NCBI GenBank assembly: GCA_016699305.1
Contig: CP064970.1
Span: 62,001-126,000, forward strand
DNA length: 64,000 bases
Source: Alphaproteobacteria bacterium
GTDB lineage: Bacteria > Pseudomonadota > Alphaproteobacteria > GCA-016699305
Direction of reading: 5' to 3'
Part shown: in pieces, positions 10,444 to 19,994 of the stretch
How the letters are laid out: each line of letters opens with the position of its first letter
Position numbering within the stretch: position 1 is the stretch's first letter
The notes under the pieces: model-generated
Database searches by the model: none
Told to the model about the DNA's origin: nothing
The model's input: only the letters and a program-made list of their open reading frames with translations
Translations under genes and position numbers: made by a program

Positions 10444-10821
10444 CTAATTTTGTTGCCGGTGGCGAAGCCAAGCCGCGGATTGTTCGCTTTCTCGGCGTAT
10501 GGATTCTATACGCATTTCCGCCGAATGGCTGATGGCTGCTGCGGCGGCGCTGGCGTCGGTCTCGGCCTCTTTGCGCAGGCATTCCATGGTGGCTTGGGTC
10601 TCCGCCACATGTTGATTATGCCGCGCCACCAGCTCGTTCAGGCTTTCGGCGGGTGACTCGGACCCCATTTCTGGCAAATTCAAGGGAGTCGGCTCGCGGC
10701 ATTGCGTGGGCTGCCAGACGATCTGTCCTTGCTCTAGATGAATGGTGCCCGCTTTGGCGGGGGCGGCATTGGTTAAGGCAAGCCCTAGGCTGGCTACGGC
10801 CAGAACGGTCAGTTTGATCAT
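10444..10821 (-). CDS. Small secreted protein of unknown function
   Basis: 125 residues with a clear Sec signal peptide: MIKLTVLAVASLGLALTNA, then a likely cleavage after APAKAG. The mature part is hydrophilic and mostly helical, with two cysteines (QPTQCREP and ATMECLRKE) that could form a disulfide, and an Ala/Glu-rich stretch suggesting a coiled coil. The start has GGAGG upstream (GATGGAGGACATATC). I recognise no family. Its position upstream of glyA on the same strand suggests at most co-transcription. Confidence 0.7.
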   Translation of the reverse strand: MIKLTVLAVASLGLALTNAAPAKAGTIHLEQGQIVWQPTQCREPTPLNLPEMGSESPAESLNELVARHNQHVAETQATMECLRKEAETDASAAAAAISHSAEMRIESIRRESEQSAAWLRHRQQN

Positions 10822-11061
10822 GATATGTCCTCCATCGGATTCTTAAGCTTACATTCGCATGTCAGCATGCGCATGAAAAGCGGCAGAAATTCGACCAGAG
10901 CGTGAAGGTGGCAAGGTCTTGTGCAGGCGTTATTAAAATTAAACAAGCCGTGACAGATACGATCCACCCTAGATTACTAAATCAGCATCCTGCCATACAG
11001 GCTACAGCACACAACGGCAGTAACCTCAGATTAACGGTTAGGTTCCGAGCTTGATGTGGAA

Positions 11062-11135
11062 TGGAGGCACGGGCCGGAATCGAACCGGCATACAAGGATT
11101 TGCAGTCCTCTGCATAGCCACTCTGCCACCGCGCC
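11062..11135 (-). tRNA. tRNA-Cys (anticodon GCA)
   Basis: A 74-base cloverleaf reads on the minus strand. The acceptor GGCGCGG pairs with CCGTGCC (one G-U). The anticodon stem-loop AGGACTGCAAATCCT has GCA at 11101-11103. The T arm is GCCGGTTCGAATCCGGC and the 3' CCA is encoded at 11062-11064. It lies alone between a secreted-protein gene and radA. Confidence 0.95.
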
Positions 11136-11202
11136 ATCCGGTGGTATTTTTATGCGCTACAATGCCGCAAGTCCAGAAAATTGAGCGGGGACGGGGAAGA
11201 AA

Positions 11203-12603
11203 TCAGGAAGCTGCGCGGGTGGCTTTGCGCGGGTTTGCGTCGAAAAGGGGCAAAAGATCGGTCAGGCGGGTGATGGGGATGCGGCGCAGGCCGTTGCCGT
11301 CGGTGGCACCGGGCGAGTCGTGCCGGGTGGGGAGGATGGCTTGGGTAAAGCCCAGTTTGGCGGCTTCTTTCAGTCGTTGGGCGCTTTGGCCCACGCCGCG
11401 CACCTCGCCCGATAAGCCGATTTCACCAAACACCACCGTGGCGGCAGGGCAGGGTTCGCCCGTCAGGGCCGAAAGAATGGCCACGGCCACGGCAAGATCC
11501 GCTGCGGGTTCGCCGATGCGCAATCCGCCTGCGACGTTCAAATAAACATCGTTAGGACCGATGGCGACGCCGCAGCGCGCCTCCAGCACCGCCAGCACCA
11601 TGGCCAGACGTCCCGCATCCCATCCCACAACGGCGCGGCGCGGTGTGCCAAGCGGCGAGGGTGCGACCAGGGCCTCAATCTCGACCAGCAAGGGGCGCGT
11701 GCCCTCGATCCCGGCAAAGACCGCCGCGCCGGGTACCGGTTCGGAACGGTCCGCCAGAAACAGGGCCGAGGGGTTGGCGACCTCGGCCAGCCCCATATCG
11801 CCCATTTCGAACACGCCGATCTCGTCCGTCGCGCCAAAGCGGTTTTTTACGGCGCGCAGAATGCGAAAGGAATGGCCGCGCTCGCCCTCGAAATACAAGA
11901 CGGTATCGACCATGTGTTCCAACACGCGCGGTCCGGCGATCATGCCTTCCTTGGTCACATGGCCGACAAAGATCAGCACGGTGCCGCGCTGCTTGGCGAT
12001 GCGGATCAGCTCTTGCGCCGAAGCCCGCACTTGGCCCACGGTTCCGGCGGCGCTGTCCAGGCCATCGACCTGCATCGTTTGGATGGAGTCGATCACGGCC
12101 ACGCGCGGCGGCGAAGAGGAGGAAATGGCGCTGCCGATCTCGCCCACACTGGTGGAAGCGGCCAAGGCCACCGGCGCTTGCGCCAGGCCCAGACGCGCCG
12201 CGCGCATGCGAATCTGGTCGGTCGATTCCTCGCCCGTGACATAGGCGCAGGCCACACCCTGCGACGCCAAACGCGCGGCGATTTGCAGCAGTAAGGTGGA
12301 TTTGCCGATACCCGGATCGCCGCCCACGAGCAGGGCAGAACCGGGCACCAATCCTCCCCCGCACACACGGTCGAATTCCTTGATGCCCGTCACCAGACGC
12401 GGGGCAGGGGCGGTGGGCATTTCGTGCAGCGCGGCAAAATTCAAGGGCGCGGATTTGCGCCTGGGGCCGGCACCCGCCACGGGCGGCGCCAATTTTTCCT
12501 CGGATAGGCTGTTCCATGCGCCGCAGGACTCGCATCTTCCCGTCCATTTTGGCGCGCTGGCTCCGCAACTTTGGCAGACGAACAGACTTTGCGGCTTGGC
12601 CAT
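11203..12603 (-). CDS. radA: DNA repair protein RadA (Sms)
   Basis: A RecA-like ATPase of 466 residues that promotes branch migration in recombinational repair. An N-terminal C4 zinc finger (CQSC near residue 10, CESC near 27) is followed by a RecA core with Walker A GGDPGIGKST. The RadA-specific KNRFG motif (AVKNRFGATDE) and a C-terminal Lon-like domain (ALVAPSPLGTPRR, ending near LPLFDANPRK) complete it. The ATG of MAKPQSLFVCQSC is chosen because it places the zinc finger at the N-terminus as in the family; an upstream in-frame extension overlaps rppH. The rppH stop lies 10 bases upstream. Confidence 0.96.
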   Translation of the reverse strand: MAKPQSLFVCQSCGASAPKWTGRCESCGAWNSLSEEKLAPPVAGAGPRRKSAPLNFAALHEMPTAPAPRLVTGIKEFDRVCGGGLVPGSALLVGGDPGIGKSTLLLQIAARLASQGVACAYVTGEESTDQIRMRAARLGLAQAPVALAASTSVGEIGSAISSSSPPRVAVIDSIQTMQVDGLDSAAGTVGQVRASAQELIRIAKQRGTVLIFVGHVTKEGMIAGPRVLEHMVDTVLYFEGERGHSFRILRAVKNRFGATDEIGVFEMGDMGLAEVANPSALFLADRSEPVPGAAVFAGIEGTRPLLVEIEALVAPSPLGTPRRAVVGWDAGRLAMVLAVLEARCGVAIGPNDVYLNVAGGLRIGEPAADLAVAVAILSALTGEPCPAATVVFGEIGLSGEVRGVGQSAQRLKEAAKLGFTQAILPTRHDSPGATDGNGLRRIPITRLTDLLPLFDANPRKATRAAS

Positions 12604-12613
12604 GCGCTGTGCC

Positions 12614-13108
12614 TTACTCGGCCATGGGGCGGGCGAAGACGTCGAATTCGCGCTTGATTTCCTCATAGACCGCGCGCTTGAAATCCACGATCCGGGCCAG
12701 CACGTTATCAAAATCCAGCCAGGACCATTGCGAGAATTCGGGTGGTTCGCCCTCAACACTGCGGGTGATGTCGATCTCGTCGTCTTGGCCTTCGAATCGC
12801 ATGGCGAACCAGATTTGCTCTTGCCCCCGATATTTCAGCTTATACGGGTTGCCTGCCAGATGGTCGGGGAAGATATAGGTCAAAGGGCGCGAATGACGAG
12901 CCAGGATCGTGACGTTGCGACAGCCGATCTCCTCTTCTAACTCGCGCATGGCGGCCAAAGCGGGATCTTCGCCTGGCTTCAGGCCGCCTTGGGGCATCTG
13001 CCAGCCGCCGATGGCATCGTTGCGCTGGCCGCAAAACAGCAATCCTTGTCGGTTGAACAAGGCCATGCCAACGCATGGACGCAAGGGCATGGGATCAAGG
13101 GGAGCCAT
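12614..13108 (-). CDS. rppH: RNA pyrophosphohydrolase RppH (Nudix)
   Basis: A 164-residue Nudix hydrolase that removes pyrophosphate from 5'-triphosphate mRNA and so starts RNase E-dependent decay. The Nudix box is complete (GGLKPGEDPALAAMRELEEEIG; catalytic REL-EE-G). Flanking RppH features are visible: RPCVGMALFN at the N-terminus, GGWQMPQGG before the box, and FSQWSW and YEEIKREF in the C-terminal part. The gene overlaps the end of the deacetylase gene by 14 bases, so the two are probably translationally coupled. Confidence 0.93.
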   Translation of the reverse strand: MAPLDPMPLRPCVGMALFNRQGLLFCGQRNDAIGGWQMPQGGLKPGEDPALAAMRELEEEIGCRNVTILARHSRPLTYIFPDHLAGNPYKLKYRGQEQIWFAMRFEGQDDEIDITRSVEGEPPEFSQWSWLDFDNVLARIVDFKRAVYEEIKREFDVFARPMAE

Positions 13109-14186
13109 CGGACACCACCGCCGTCACGGGAACCAGGACAAAGCCTTTCTTGCCCAGGCCGCTCAGCCATGTGTTCAAGGTTTCCAGCACATAAGGCGTG
13201 GGGTTCGAGACCATGCCCACCGCCTTGCCCTCGGCCTTGGCCGTGCGTTCCAGGTCTTGCAGGGCGGTCGTGACGCTGGACGGGTCGATATCCAAATCGG
13301 CGTCGATCAATCGGCTGCTGACCGCATGCGGCATTTTTAATCGCTTGGCGATGTCGCCGGTCACGGCCTGGGGAGCCAGGCGCGTTTCAAACCACATCAG
13401 GCCCCGGTCATGCACTTCCTTTAAGACAGGTTCCATCTTGTCAGGCACCGAGATAAGACGTGTGCCGCTAAGCGTGGCGACGCCCACATAGCCGCTGGCC
13501 TTGGCCAGATGGCGTTGCAGACGTTCGATATTGCTGGAGTCGTCCAGGCTGGACAAAAGAGTCTCGGGGCCAGGATCGTCTTGGGGATAGTCCAAAGGCT
13601 CCATGGGCAGCATCAACAGGGTTTCATGCCCGCCGCGCCGCGCATAGGTGATCCCGTCCGCCACGAAACTGCCTTGGGCGTCAAAGCCCAATGTCACCTC
13701 TGGGGGTAATTTCCCTAAAATCGTCTGGGTGGTCAACGCCGACACGCCAAGCCCCGCCACCAATATCGCTACGCGCGCGCCTTTGGTCGCGCCCGGAGGC
13801 ACAGGGCGCGCATAGACCTGCCAAGGACGACGGCCATCGGCGGCGATGCGCGGTAACAAACCCACCGTAGAATTCTCCTGCAGGCCTTCGACCGGCGCAG
13901 GGGGTAAAGCGCCACTGGCCGATAGGGCCGGACCACCGCTGATGCCTTCCGTTGCGGCGTCGCCGTTGGGCGCTTCGCTTTCGGTCGTGGTCTGAGCAGC
14001 CTCGATCTGCATCACAACCCGTGTGGAATCGTTCGTCGTCGTCGCCTCCTGCGACGGCCACAAGACCAGGACACATACGGCCAGAACGACCACGCTCGCC
14101 CATGCGGCCACCAGGCGCGGGTCGAATTTGGCCATGAGGCTACGGGTGTTGATGTTTTTCAGGGACGGCATCGAAAGTACTTTCAT
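13095..14186 (-). CDS. Divergent polysaccharide deacetylase family protein (YibQ-like)
   Basis: About 363 residues: a short cytoplasmic N-terminus, one membrane anchor (AAWASVVVLAVCVLVLW), a disordered Ser/Thr/Ala-rich linker, and a C-terminal domain. The domain has the divergent polysaccharide deacetylase pattern: ARVAILVAGLGVS, TLGFDAQGSF, HETLLMLPMEP, DDSSNIERLQRHL and GLMWFETR. It is probably periplasmic and acts on cell-wall glycan. Members lie beside Nudix and ctpA genes in many alphaproteobacteria, which fits rppH here. The start is uncertain: ATG at 14186 has GGGAG close upstream, ATG at 14135 (MAKFDPRL) begins just before the anchor, and the frame is open to 14246. Confidence 0.8.
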   Translation of the reverse strand: MKVLSMPSLKNINTRSLMAKFDPRLVAAWASVVVLAVCVLVLWPSQEATTTNDSTRVVMQIEAAQTTTESEAPNGDAATEGISGGPALSASGALPPAPVEGLQENSTVGLLPRIAADGRRPWQVYARPVPPGATKGARVAILVAGLGVSALTTQTILGKLPPEVTLGFDAQGSFVADGITYARRGGHETLLMLPMEPLDYPQDDPGPETLLSSLDDSSNIERLQRHLAKASGYVGVATLSGTRLISVPDKMEPVLKEVHDRGLMWFETRLAPQAVTGDIAKRLKMPHAVSSRLIDADLDIDPSSVTTALQDLERTAKAEGKAVGMVSNPTPYVLETLNTWLSGLGKKGFVLVPVTAVVSDGSP

Positions 14187-14461
14187 CGCTCCCGGCACAA
14201 GCAAGATGTTCGCAAGACTATGGCCCAGCCATACGGTGCGCATCAAGCGTCTTGCCGGTCACTTGTCCATCATAGCGTGGGCAAGCGGAGATTAGGCCCC
14301 AAAGCGATGGGTCGTTACCACTTAGTAATGTATCTGGGATGGGTCGTGCGTATTATATCTCATCAGAATCTAGGTTTGGTCCTTCACATCCCGTTAACCA
14401 GAAACTACCATCATGTCGGGAAATGGGCGATTCAAAGGTGACTCATGGAGCGCATATATCC

Positions 14462-17428
14462 ATGAAAGCAGGGATTCGGATCTGGGCTGTGTGTGGAATC
14501 GTCGGCTTGGCGGCGACGCTGATGGGCGTTGCCGCGCTGGCTGGCGAAGGATCTGTGCGCGTGCGTGGCGGGGTGCATGCCGATTATGACCGCTTGGTCT
14601 TTGATTGGCCGCAGGATGTTCCTTACACTCTCAGCCGCAAAGACAACTTGGTCACGTTGACATTCCGCCAATCCGCACGAGCCATCATGGAGAGCGTTCC
14701 GGCGAATAAATTCGCGCATCTGCGCGGCCTGGCGCAAGAGAGCAAATCGGGTGCATTATCGGTGACATTTAGCGTCACGCCTGGCGGTACGGTGCGTCAT
14801 TTCCGCGACGGCACGCGCGTGGTTGTTGACGTGCGTGGCGGCGGTGCAAGTGGCGAGATCGCGCGCAAAGATAAAGATGAGGACGATGAATCCACGGATT
14901 CGGCCAAGGCGAACACAACTCTGCTGGCGCAGGAATCTCATTCGGCCTCGGCTCAGACCGCTCCTCCGGTCAAGCCGGTTCCTCCTGCGGCCAAGGATTC
15001 GCCATCTGCCACACCCTTTGCGACTGCCGCTCGGGCAGAACCGGCTGCCGCCTTGGCAGCGACTGAGGCGTCTGCCGAACCGCAACAGATTGGCCGCGTG
15101 TTGCTGCTGCGGGTCAGTCCCAGCGTTCCGACGGCGCTGGCGGTGTTTGTCCGCGCAGGCCAAGGCTATGCGATCTTTGATCGCAAATTGGATCCGGGCG
15201 TGGTGGCCCCCACGACGGTCGAAGGCATCAAGCCGATGGCCTTGGCCGATGTCAGCGCCTATCGCTGGCCGGTGCCGCGCGCCACGCGGCTGAAGGTCGA
15301 ACGTCAGGGAACGTCCTGGCTGGTGTGGCAGGTAACCTCGCCCGAGGCCGTGCCGGGCCTGTCGATCTTTCCGCAAATGCGCTTTGGTCTGGGCGATCGT
15401 TTGCTGATCAACGCCATCAATCCTTCGGGCGCGATCAATATGACGGATCCCGTTTTGGGCGACCGCTTGATCATCGTTCCCTTGCCCGAGGCCAATCAGA
15501 AGATCCTAGATGCCCGCGCATTTGCCGAGTTGCGTTTGTTGCCGACTGAACAAGGCGTGGTCGTGCGTCCTTTGGAAGACACGTTGGTGGCTGCGCCCGT
15601 CGCGGACGGGCTTGAGATTACCTCGCATGGCGGTTTGCGTCTGTCTCAGCCTTCCGATACGGGACGCATGACCGGCGCCATGAACGCGCCGGCACCTGAT
15701 CTGTTCGATCTGATGGGTTGGCGCGGCGATCAACGTCTTTCCTTGACGGAGGGACGCCAGAAAATGCTGGCGGACATCATCGAACGTCCCGAGACCGATA
15801 AGCCGCGTTTGCATTTAGACTTGGCGCGTCTGTATTTCTCGTGGGGCCTGGCGCAAGAGACCATCGGCACGCTGCAAATGTTGGCCAAGGAAAGCGCGGT
15901 CATGACCAAGCAAAAGGAATATCGGTCCTTGAAGGCTGCGGCATTGATCATGACCGGCTATCCCGATGAAGGTCTGGCGGAGTTCTCGGCGCTTGACATG
16001 ATGCCCAGCCGCGAGGCCGCATTGTGGCGTGGCCTGGCCCAAGCGGGCCGTCACGAATGGGATGCGGCGCTTAAGAATCTCATTGCGGGCCATGCCTTTT
16101 TGCGAGGTTACCCCGAACCTTTCTTTGGGCGTTTTATGGTCCTGGCCTCTGAAACGGCGATTGCCGCCGGTGACATGGCCCAGGCCGCGACCTGGTTGGA
16201 TGAGCTGGACGCCCAACCCGTGGAGCAGACCAGCCGCGATACGGGAGTCTATCTGCGCGGCGTGGTCGAGGCCAAGCGCGGCCATGGCGATGCCGCCCAG
16301 CGACTATGGGAAAGCGTGACGGATAGCCGCAATCGTTTGGTGGGCGTGCGCGCCGAATTGTCGTTGGTCGATCTGGCTATTGCGCGGGGCAAGATGACTC
16401 CCCTTCAGGCGACGGAACGTTTGGAAGGTTTGCGCTATGTCTGGCGCGGCGATGATCTGGAGATCGATATTTTGCGCCGTCTGGGCGAATTCCATGTTCA
16501 GGCGCGGCAATATTCCAAGGCGCTGTCGGCTTTTGGCTTTGCGGGTAAGCTGTATCCGCAAAGCCCCATGGTGCCCGAACTGCAAAAACAAATGACCACC
16601 GCGTTTCGTCAGGCGATGCTTAACGCTCCGCAAGAAACCGGCCTGACGCCGCTCGAAGCGTTGTCTTTGTATCAGAACTATGGCGCGCAATTGGTCTCGG
16701 GGGATGACCGCGACGCCATTGGTCGCCGACTGGCCGAACAATTGGTGTCGGTGGATCTGCTGGATCGGGCGGCGGGATTGTTGGAGGAACAGGCGTTGCG
16801 GATGAAAACGCCCGAAGGCAGCGCGATCGGCGCCCGCGCGGCGGCGATCCGTCTGTTGGACGGTAAGGCCAAGGAGGCCGTGGCCATTTTGGATAGCAGC
16901 AACTATCCCGGCCTGACCGACGCTCAGCAGCATGAACGCCGCATGTTGCGCGCCCGCGCGCTTTCGGACATGGATCAGGCGGATGCGGCCTTGGCTTTGC
17001 TGGATCAGGATGACAGCGAGACCGCGCGCATGCTGCGTTCGGATATCACCTGGCAAGCCAAACACTGGGCGCAGGCCGCCGAGGCCTTGGCCCGGATCAC
17101 CAACGACAAAGCGGGGAAGGCCCTGAATGAAAAGGAAGCGCAATTGATTGCGCGACAAGCGGTCGCTTTGGCTTTGGCTGGAGACGATGCCAAATTGCAG
17201 GCTCTGCGCCAGTCCTATTTACCCGCTATGGAAAAAACGCATCAGGCCAGCATCTTCAATCTGTTGACAGGGCCGCAACGAATGGGCAGCTTATTGGATG
17301 TCGCCGTGGCGCGCACGCGCGTGGCGGAAGTCGGGCTGTTTCAAAGCGTCCTCGACTCCTACCGCAAAGTCGCGCCCTCAGGAGCGGAGGCACCCGCGCC
17401 CAGTGGTCCCGTGGCGCCCAATCCCTAA
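14462..17428 (+). CDS. Large secreted TPR-type protein, alphaproteobacterial
   Basis: 988 residues. A signal-like N-terminus (IWAVCGIVGLAATLMGVAALAGEG) is followed by an AMIN-like beta region (RVRGGVHADYDRLVFDWP; GGTVRHFRDGTRVVVDVRGG), a Pro/Ala-rich linker, a second beta region to about residue 430, and a long helical C-terminal half. That half has TPR-like repeats such as LHLDLARLYFSWGLAQETI, EAALWRGLAQAGRHEWDAAL and DIEILRRLGEFHVQARQYSKAL-type pairs. I infer a periplasmic scaffold; the real function is unknown. The ATG of MKAGIRIW is preceded by GGAG at about 11 bases and begins directly at the signal peptide. It is divergent from the deacetylase gene across 275 bases and is followed by map. 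Confidence 0.75.
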   Translation: MKAGIRIWAVCGIVGLAATLMGVAALAGEGSVRVRGGVHADYDRLVFDWPQDVPYTLSRKDNLVTLTFRQSARAIMESVPANKFAHLRGLAQESKSGALSVTFSVTPGGTVRHFRDGTRVVVDVRGGGASGEIARKDKDEDDESTDSAKANTTLLAQESHSASAQTAPPVKPVPPAAKDSPSATPFATAARAEPAAALAATEASAEPQQIGRVLLLRVSPSVPTALAVFVRAGQGYAIFDRKLDPGVVAPTTVEGIKPMALADVSAYRWPVPRATRLKVERQGTSWLVWQVTSPEAVPGLSIFPQMRFGLGDRLLINAINPSGAINMTDPVLGDRLIIVPLPEANQKILDARAFAELRLLPTEQGVVVRPLEDTLVAAPVADGLEITSHGGLRLSQPSDTGRMTGAMNAPAPDLFDLMGWRGDQRLSLTEGRQKMLADIIERPETDKPRLHLDLARLYFSWGLAQETIGTLQMLAKESAVMTKQKEYRSLKAAALIMTGYPDEGLAEFSALDMMPSREAALWRGLAQAGRHEWDAALKNLIAGHAFLRGYPEPFFGRFMVLASETAIAAGDMAQAATWLDELDAQPVEQTSRDTGVYLRGVVEAKRGHGDAAQRLWESVTDSRNRLVGVRAELSLVDLAIARGKMTPLQATERLEGLRYVWRGDDLEIDILRRLGEFHVQARQYSKALSAFGFAGKLYPQSPMVPELQKQMTTAFRQAMLNAPQETGLTPLEALSLYQNYGAQLVSGDDRDAIGRRLAEQLVSVDLLDRAAGLLEEQALRMKTPEGSAIGARAAAIRLLDGKAKEAVAILDSSNYPGLTDAQQHERRMLRARALSDMDQADAALALLDQDDSETARMLRSDITWQAKHWAQAAEALARITNDKAGKALNEKEAQLIARQAVALALAGDDAKLQALRQSYLPAMEKTHQASIFNLLTGPQRMGSLLDVAVARTRVAEVGLFQSVLDSYRKVAPSGAEAPAPSGPVAPNP

Positions 17429-17483
17429 ACACTCCGCACCGCCCCTGATGCGCGTAACCGAAGACCGGAAGGGGTAAACGCGC

Positions 17484-18305
17484 ATGAGCGATGACGAGCA
17501 TGACAGCGCGACCATCCTGCACAGCCAAGAAGACTTTGCCGCCATGCGCAAGGCGGGCAAACTGGCGGCCCAGACATTGGACTATATCACGCCCTATGTT
17601 TTGCCCGGCGTGACGACGGAGCGTCTGGATACGCTGTGCGAGGCTTTCATCCGCGATCATGGCGCGATTCCGGCCCCGTTGGGATACCGGGGATTCCCCA
17701 AATCCATCTGCACCTCGGTCAATCATGTGGTTTGTCACGGCATTCCCGGCGATAAGAAATTGGCCGATGGGGATATCGTGAATGTCGATGTCACCGTCAT
17801 CTTGGATGGCTGGCATGGCGATACCAGTCGGATGTTCTGGGTGGGGCAGCGCGTCAGCCGCTTGGCCGAACGCCTGACCAAGGTCACATGGGAAGCCATG
17901 ATGATCGGGATCAAGACCGTGCGCCCGGGGGCGACTTTGGGCGATGTGGGGCACGCCATACAGTCCCATGCGGAAAGCGCCGGATTTTCGGTGGTGCGCG
18001 ATTTTTGCGGGCATGGGCTTGGCACGTTCTTTCATGGACCTCCCACGGTGCTGCATTACGGCAAGCCTGGGCGCGGCGTCGTGCTGCAACCGGGCATGTT
18101 CTTCACCATCGAGCCGATGATCAATGCCGGTAAGTATCCCGTGAAGATTCTGGCCGATGGCTGGACGGCGGTGACGCGCGACCGGTCGCTTTCCGCGCAG
18201 TTCGAGCATTCGGTGGGCGTGACCGAGGATGGATGCGAGATATTCACCCAGTCATGCTTGGGCTGGGATGCTCCGCCTTACGTCATGACGGCGGACACGC
18301 CATGA
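17484..18305 (+). CDS. map: Methionine aminopeptidase type I
   Basis: Cytoplasmic dinuclear metalloprotease of 273 residues that removes the initiator Met from nascent proteins. The metal ligands are all present in context: the two Asp in VNVDVTVILDGWHGDTSRMF, His in GHGLGTFFHGPP, Glu in FFTIEPMIN, and Glu in SAQFEHSVGVTEDG. SVNHVVCHGIP carries the substrate-site His. The start has AAGGGG upstream. Its stop overlaps the radC start (ATGA), so the two are coupled. Confidence 0.97.
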   Translation: MSDDEHDSATILHSQEDFAAMRKAGKLAAQTLDYITPYVLPGVTTERLDTLCEAFIRDHGAIPAPLGYRGFPKSICTSVNHVVCHGIPGDKKLADGDIVNVDVTVILDGWHGDTSRMFWVGQRVSRLAERLTKVTWEAMMIGIKTVRPGATLGDVGHAIQSHAESAGFSVVRDFCGHGLGTFFHGPPTVLHYGKPGRGVVLQPGMFFTIEPMINAGKYPVKILADGWTAVTRDRSLSAQFEHSVGVTEDGCEIFTQSCLGWDAPPYVMTADTP

Positions 18306-19042
18306 CGGCGCGTCCCGCTTTATCACAAGACAGCTTGTTGCCGAGTACGGATGACGACGAGGACCAGCCACCCGCGCATTACCTGAATCACCGGCACAGA
18401 TTGCGGCGGCGTTTTATCGAAGGCGGCGCGCAAGCCCTGCAAGAATATGAGATGGTCGAGCTGATCCTGTTCAGCGCCTTGCCCCGGCGCGACGTGAAGC
18501 CGCTGGCCAAAGACTTGCTGCGCGTCTTCGGATCGTTATGGGATCTGGTGAACGCCTCGCCCGACCGTCTGGCCGCCTATGGGCTTAAGGATGGGGCCAT
18601 CGCGGCCTTGACCATCGTCGGTGCCGCCGCCTTGCGGGCAGGGCAGGGGCGTATCATGAACCAGCCGGTCTTTGGTAACTGGGACGCCGTGATGGAGTAT
18701 TGCCGCGCGGCCATGGCGCATGAAAACAGCGAACAACTTCGCCTGATGTTCATCGGTCCGCGCAACCGCCTGCTGGCCGAAGAGGTGCAACAGCGCGGCA
18801 CCGTCAACCACACGCCTGTCTATACGCGCGAAGTGGTGCGTCGTGCATTGGAATTGGGGGCCACGGCGCTGGTCATGCTGCACAACCATCCCAGTGGCGA
18901 CCCCACGCCCAGCCGTGCCGACCTGGAACAAACCCGCGAGATCGACAAGGCCCTGAAATCCGTCAGCATCGACCTGCTCGACCACGTCATCATCGGACGC
19001 GGCGGCCGCGTCTTTAGCATGAAGAACGAGTCGGCGCTATAA
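18302..19042 (+). CDS. radC: RadC family JAB-domain protein
   Basis: 246 residues of the UPF0758/RadC family, whose biochemical role is unresolved despite the historical repair name. An N-terminal helical region (EYEMVELILFSALPRRDVKPLAK) precedes a JAB/MPN domain with the intact JAMM metal motif: HNHPSGDPTPSRAD with its two His and the Asp, plus an upstream Glu in LLAEEV. The ATG at 18302 overlaps the map stop; an in-frame extension back to 18233 lies inside map and is not likely used. The 3' 290 bases recur, with a 93-base internal deletion, at 23586-23781. Confidence 0.92.
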   Translation: MTARPALSQDSLLPSTDDDEDQPPAHYLNHRHRLRRRFIEGGAQALQEYEMVELILFSALPRRDVKPLAKDLLRVFGSLWDLVNASPDRLAAYGLKDGAIAALTIVGAAALRAGQGRIMNQPVFGNWDAVMEYCRAAMAHENSEQLRLMFIGPRNRLLAEEVQQRGTVNHTPVYTREVVRRALELGATALVMLHNHPSGDPTPSRADLEQTREIDKALKSVSIDLLDHVIIGRGGRVFSMKNESAL

Positions 19043-19058
19043 GCTGCGGCTTGTCACG

Positions 19059-19071
19059 TCGCCCAAGCTAT
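19059..19071. repeat. 13-bp junction repeat, copy next to radC
   Basis: TCGCCCAAGCTAT, 17 bases after the radC stop. The same 13-mer closes the longer repeat at 19982-19994, so the two form direct repeats bracketing the PhzF-like gene. In the inverted orientation it also begins the repeat at the topA stop (29447-29459). It may mark an insertion junction. Confidence 0.55.
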
Positions 19072-19088
19072 TTGCTCCGAATACATCC

Positions 19089-19898
19089 TTATACCCTCAT
19101 ATTCCCCTCAATAACGGTCAATGCATGCCCTGAAATAAGAATACGATCTCCTGCTATTTCTAAATCCAGTTCGCCGCCTCGCTTTGATGCCTGATACGCA
19201 CGCAATTTTTCTTTACTAAGCTTTTCAGCCCAATACGGAGTCAATGTACAATGCGACGACCCAGTGACCGGGTCTTCAGCAATGCCGTCATCGGCGCAAA
19301 AGAAACGTGAGATGAAATCATATCTGTTATCCGAGGATTGAGCCGTCACAATAATAAAATCATCGTATTTAGCAAGCGCATTAAAATCGGGATTTATATC
19401 CCGAATAGTCTGGTCAGATTCGTAAACCAGCATAAGGTCGCGTGCCTTATACGCCTCCATTGGTTTGGAATCTATCCCAAGTCCTGACAAGACAGAATCA
19501 GGAATATCTTGAATATCTATTTTTCTGCCTGGTCGGGATGGAAGGTCCATTCTGTATCCAGATTCTTTCTTCTTCACGCAAAGTGTCCCTACAAATTTCG
19601 TATCAAAATTCACTTCATTTGTATTTTTGTTTACTTCTGTTAGATAGATATGAGCAGCGGCCAGGGTGGCATGACCACATAAATCAATTTCAAACATGGG
19701 CGTGAACCAACGAAGAAGCGGATTCTGACCATCACGAAGCAAGATAAAAGCCGTCTCAGATAAATTCATTTCAACGGCAATATTTTGCATAAGTTGATCG
19801 TCTATTTCCTTATCTAGAAGAAATACGGCAGCAGGGTTGCCTTTGAATGGCTCTTGAGCAAAGGAGTCAACCTGCCAGAACTTCATATTTTCTCTCAT
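19089..19898 (-). CDS. PhzF family isomerase/epimerase
   Basis: 269 residues of the PhzF family (diaminopimelate-epimerase fold). Family motifs are present: FAQEPFKGNPAAVF, NLSETAF with the presumed catalytic Glu at residue 48, FEIDLCGHATLAAAH, and the C-terminal EDPVTGSSHCTLTPYW. Substrates of non-phenazine members are mostly unknown, so no reaction is assigned. The start has AGGAGG six bases upstream. The gene is clearly more AT-rich than radC and points the opposite way. It is bracketed by 13-bp direct repeats (19059, 19982), so horizontal acquisition is likely. Confidence 0.9.
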   Translation of the reverse strand: MRENMKFWQVDSFAQEPFKGNPAAVFLLDKEIDDQLMQNIAVEMNLSETAFILLRDGQNPLLRWFTPMFEIDLCGHATLAAAHIYLTEVNKNTNEVNFDTKFVGTLCVKKKESGYRMDLPSRPGRKIDIQDIPDSVLSGLGIDSKPMEAYKARDLMLVYESDQTIRDINPDFNALAKYDDFIIVTAQSSDNRYDFISRFFCADDGIAEDPVTGSSHCTLTPYWAEKLSKEKLRAYQASKRGGELDLEIAGDRILISGHALTVIEGNMRV

Positions 19899-19912
19899 TT
19901 TTTACCTCCTGA

Positions 19913-19994
19913 TTAGTGTGAACAGCCCCCTCATTTGAGACCAAAAACCGTCTCAGTGACTCTGGCGGCGCACAGGCTATTTCGCCCAAGCTAT
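19913..19994 (-). repeat. 82-bp dispersed repeat, copy A
   Basis: The reverse complement of this stretch matches 29447-29527 with about five differences over 82 bases. It contains a conserved small stem-loop: TGAGAC, a loop of about 8 bases, then GTCTCA. No T-run follows it, so it is not an obvious terminator. One end is the 13-mer described at 19059. It could be the terminus or remnant of an insertion sequence. Confidence 0.8.

Noticed and set aside
16304..17158. Minus-strand frame of 284 codons inside the TPR protein gene
   Set aside because: Shadow frame of high-GC coding DNA, rich in Arg/Gln/His, with no family features.
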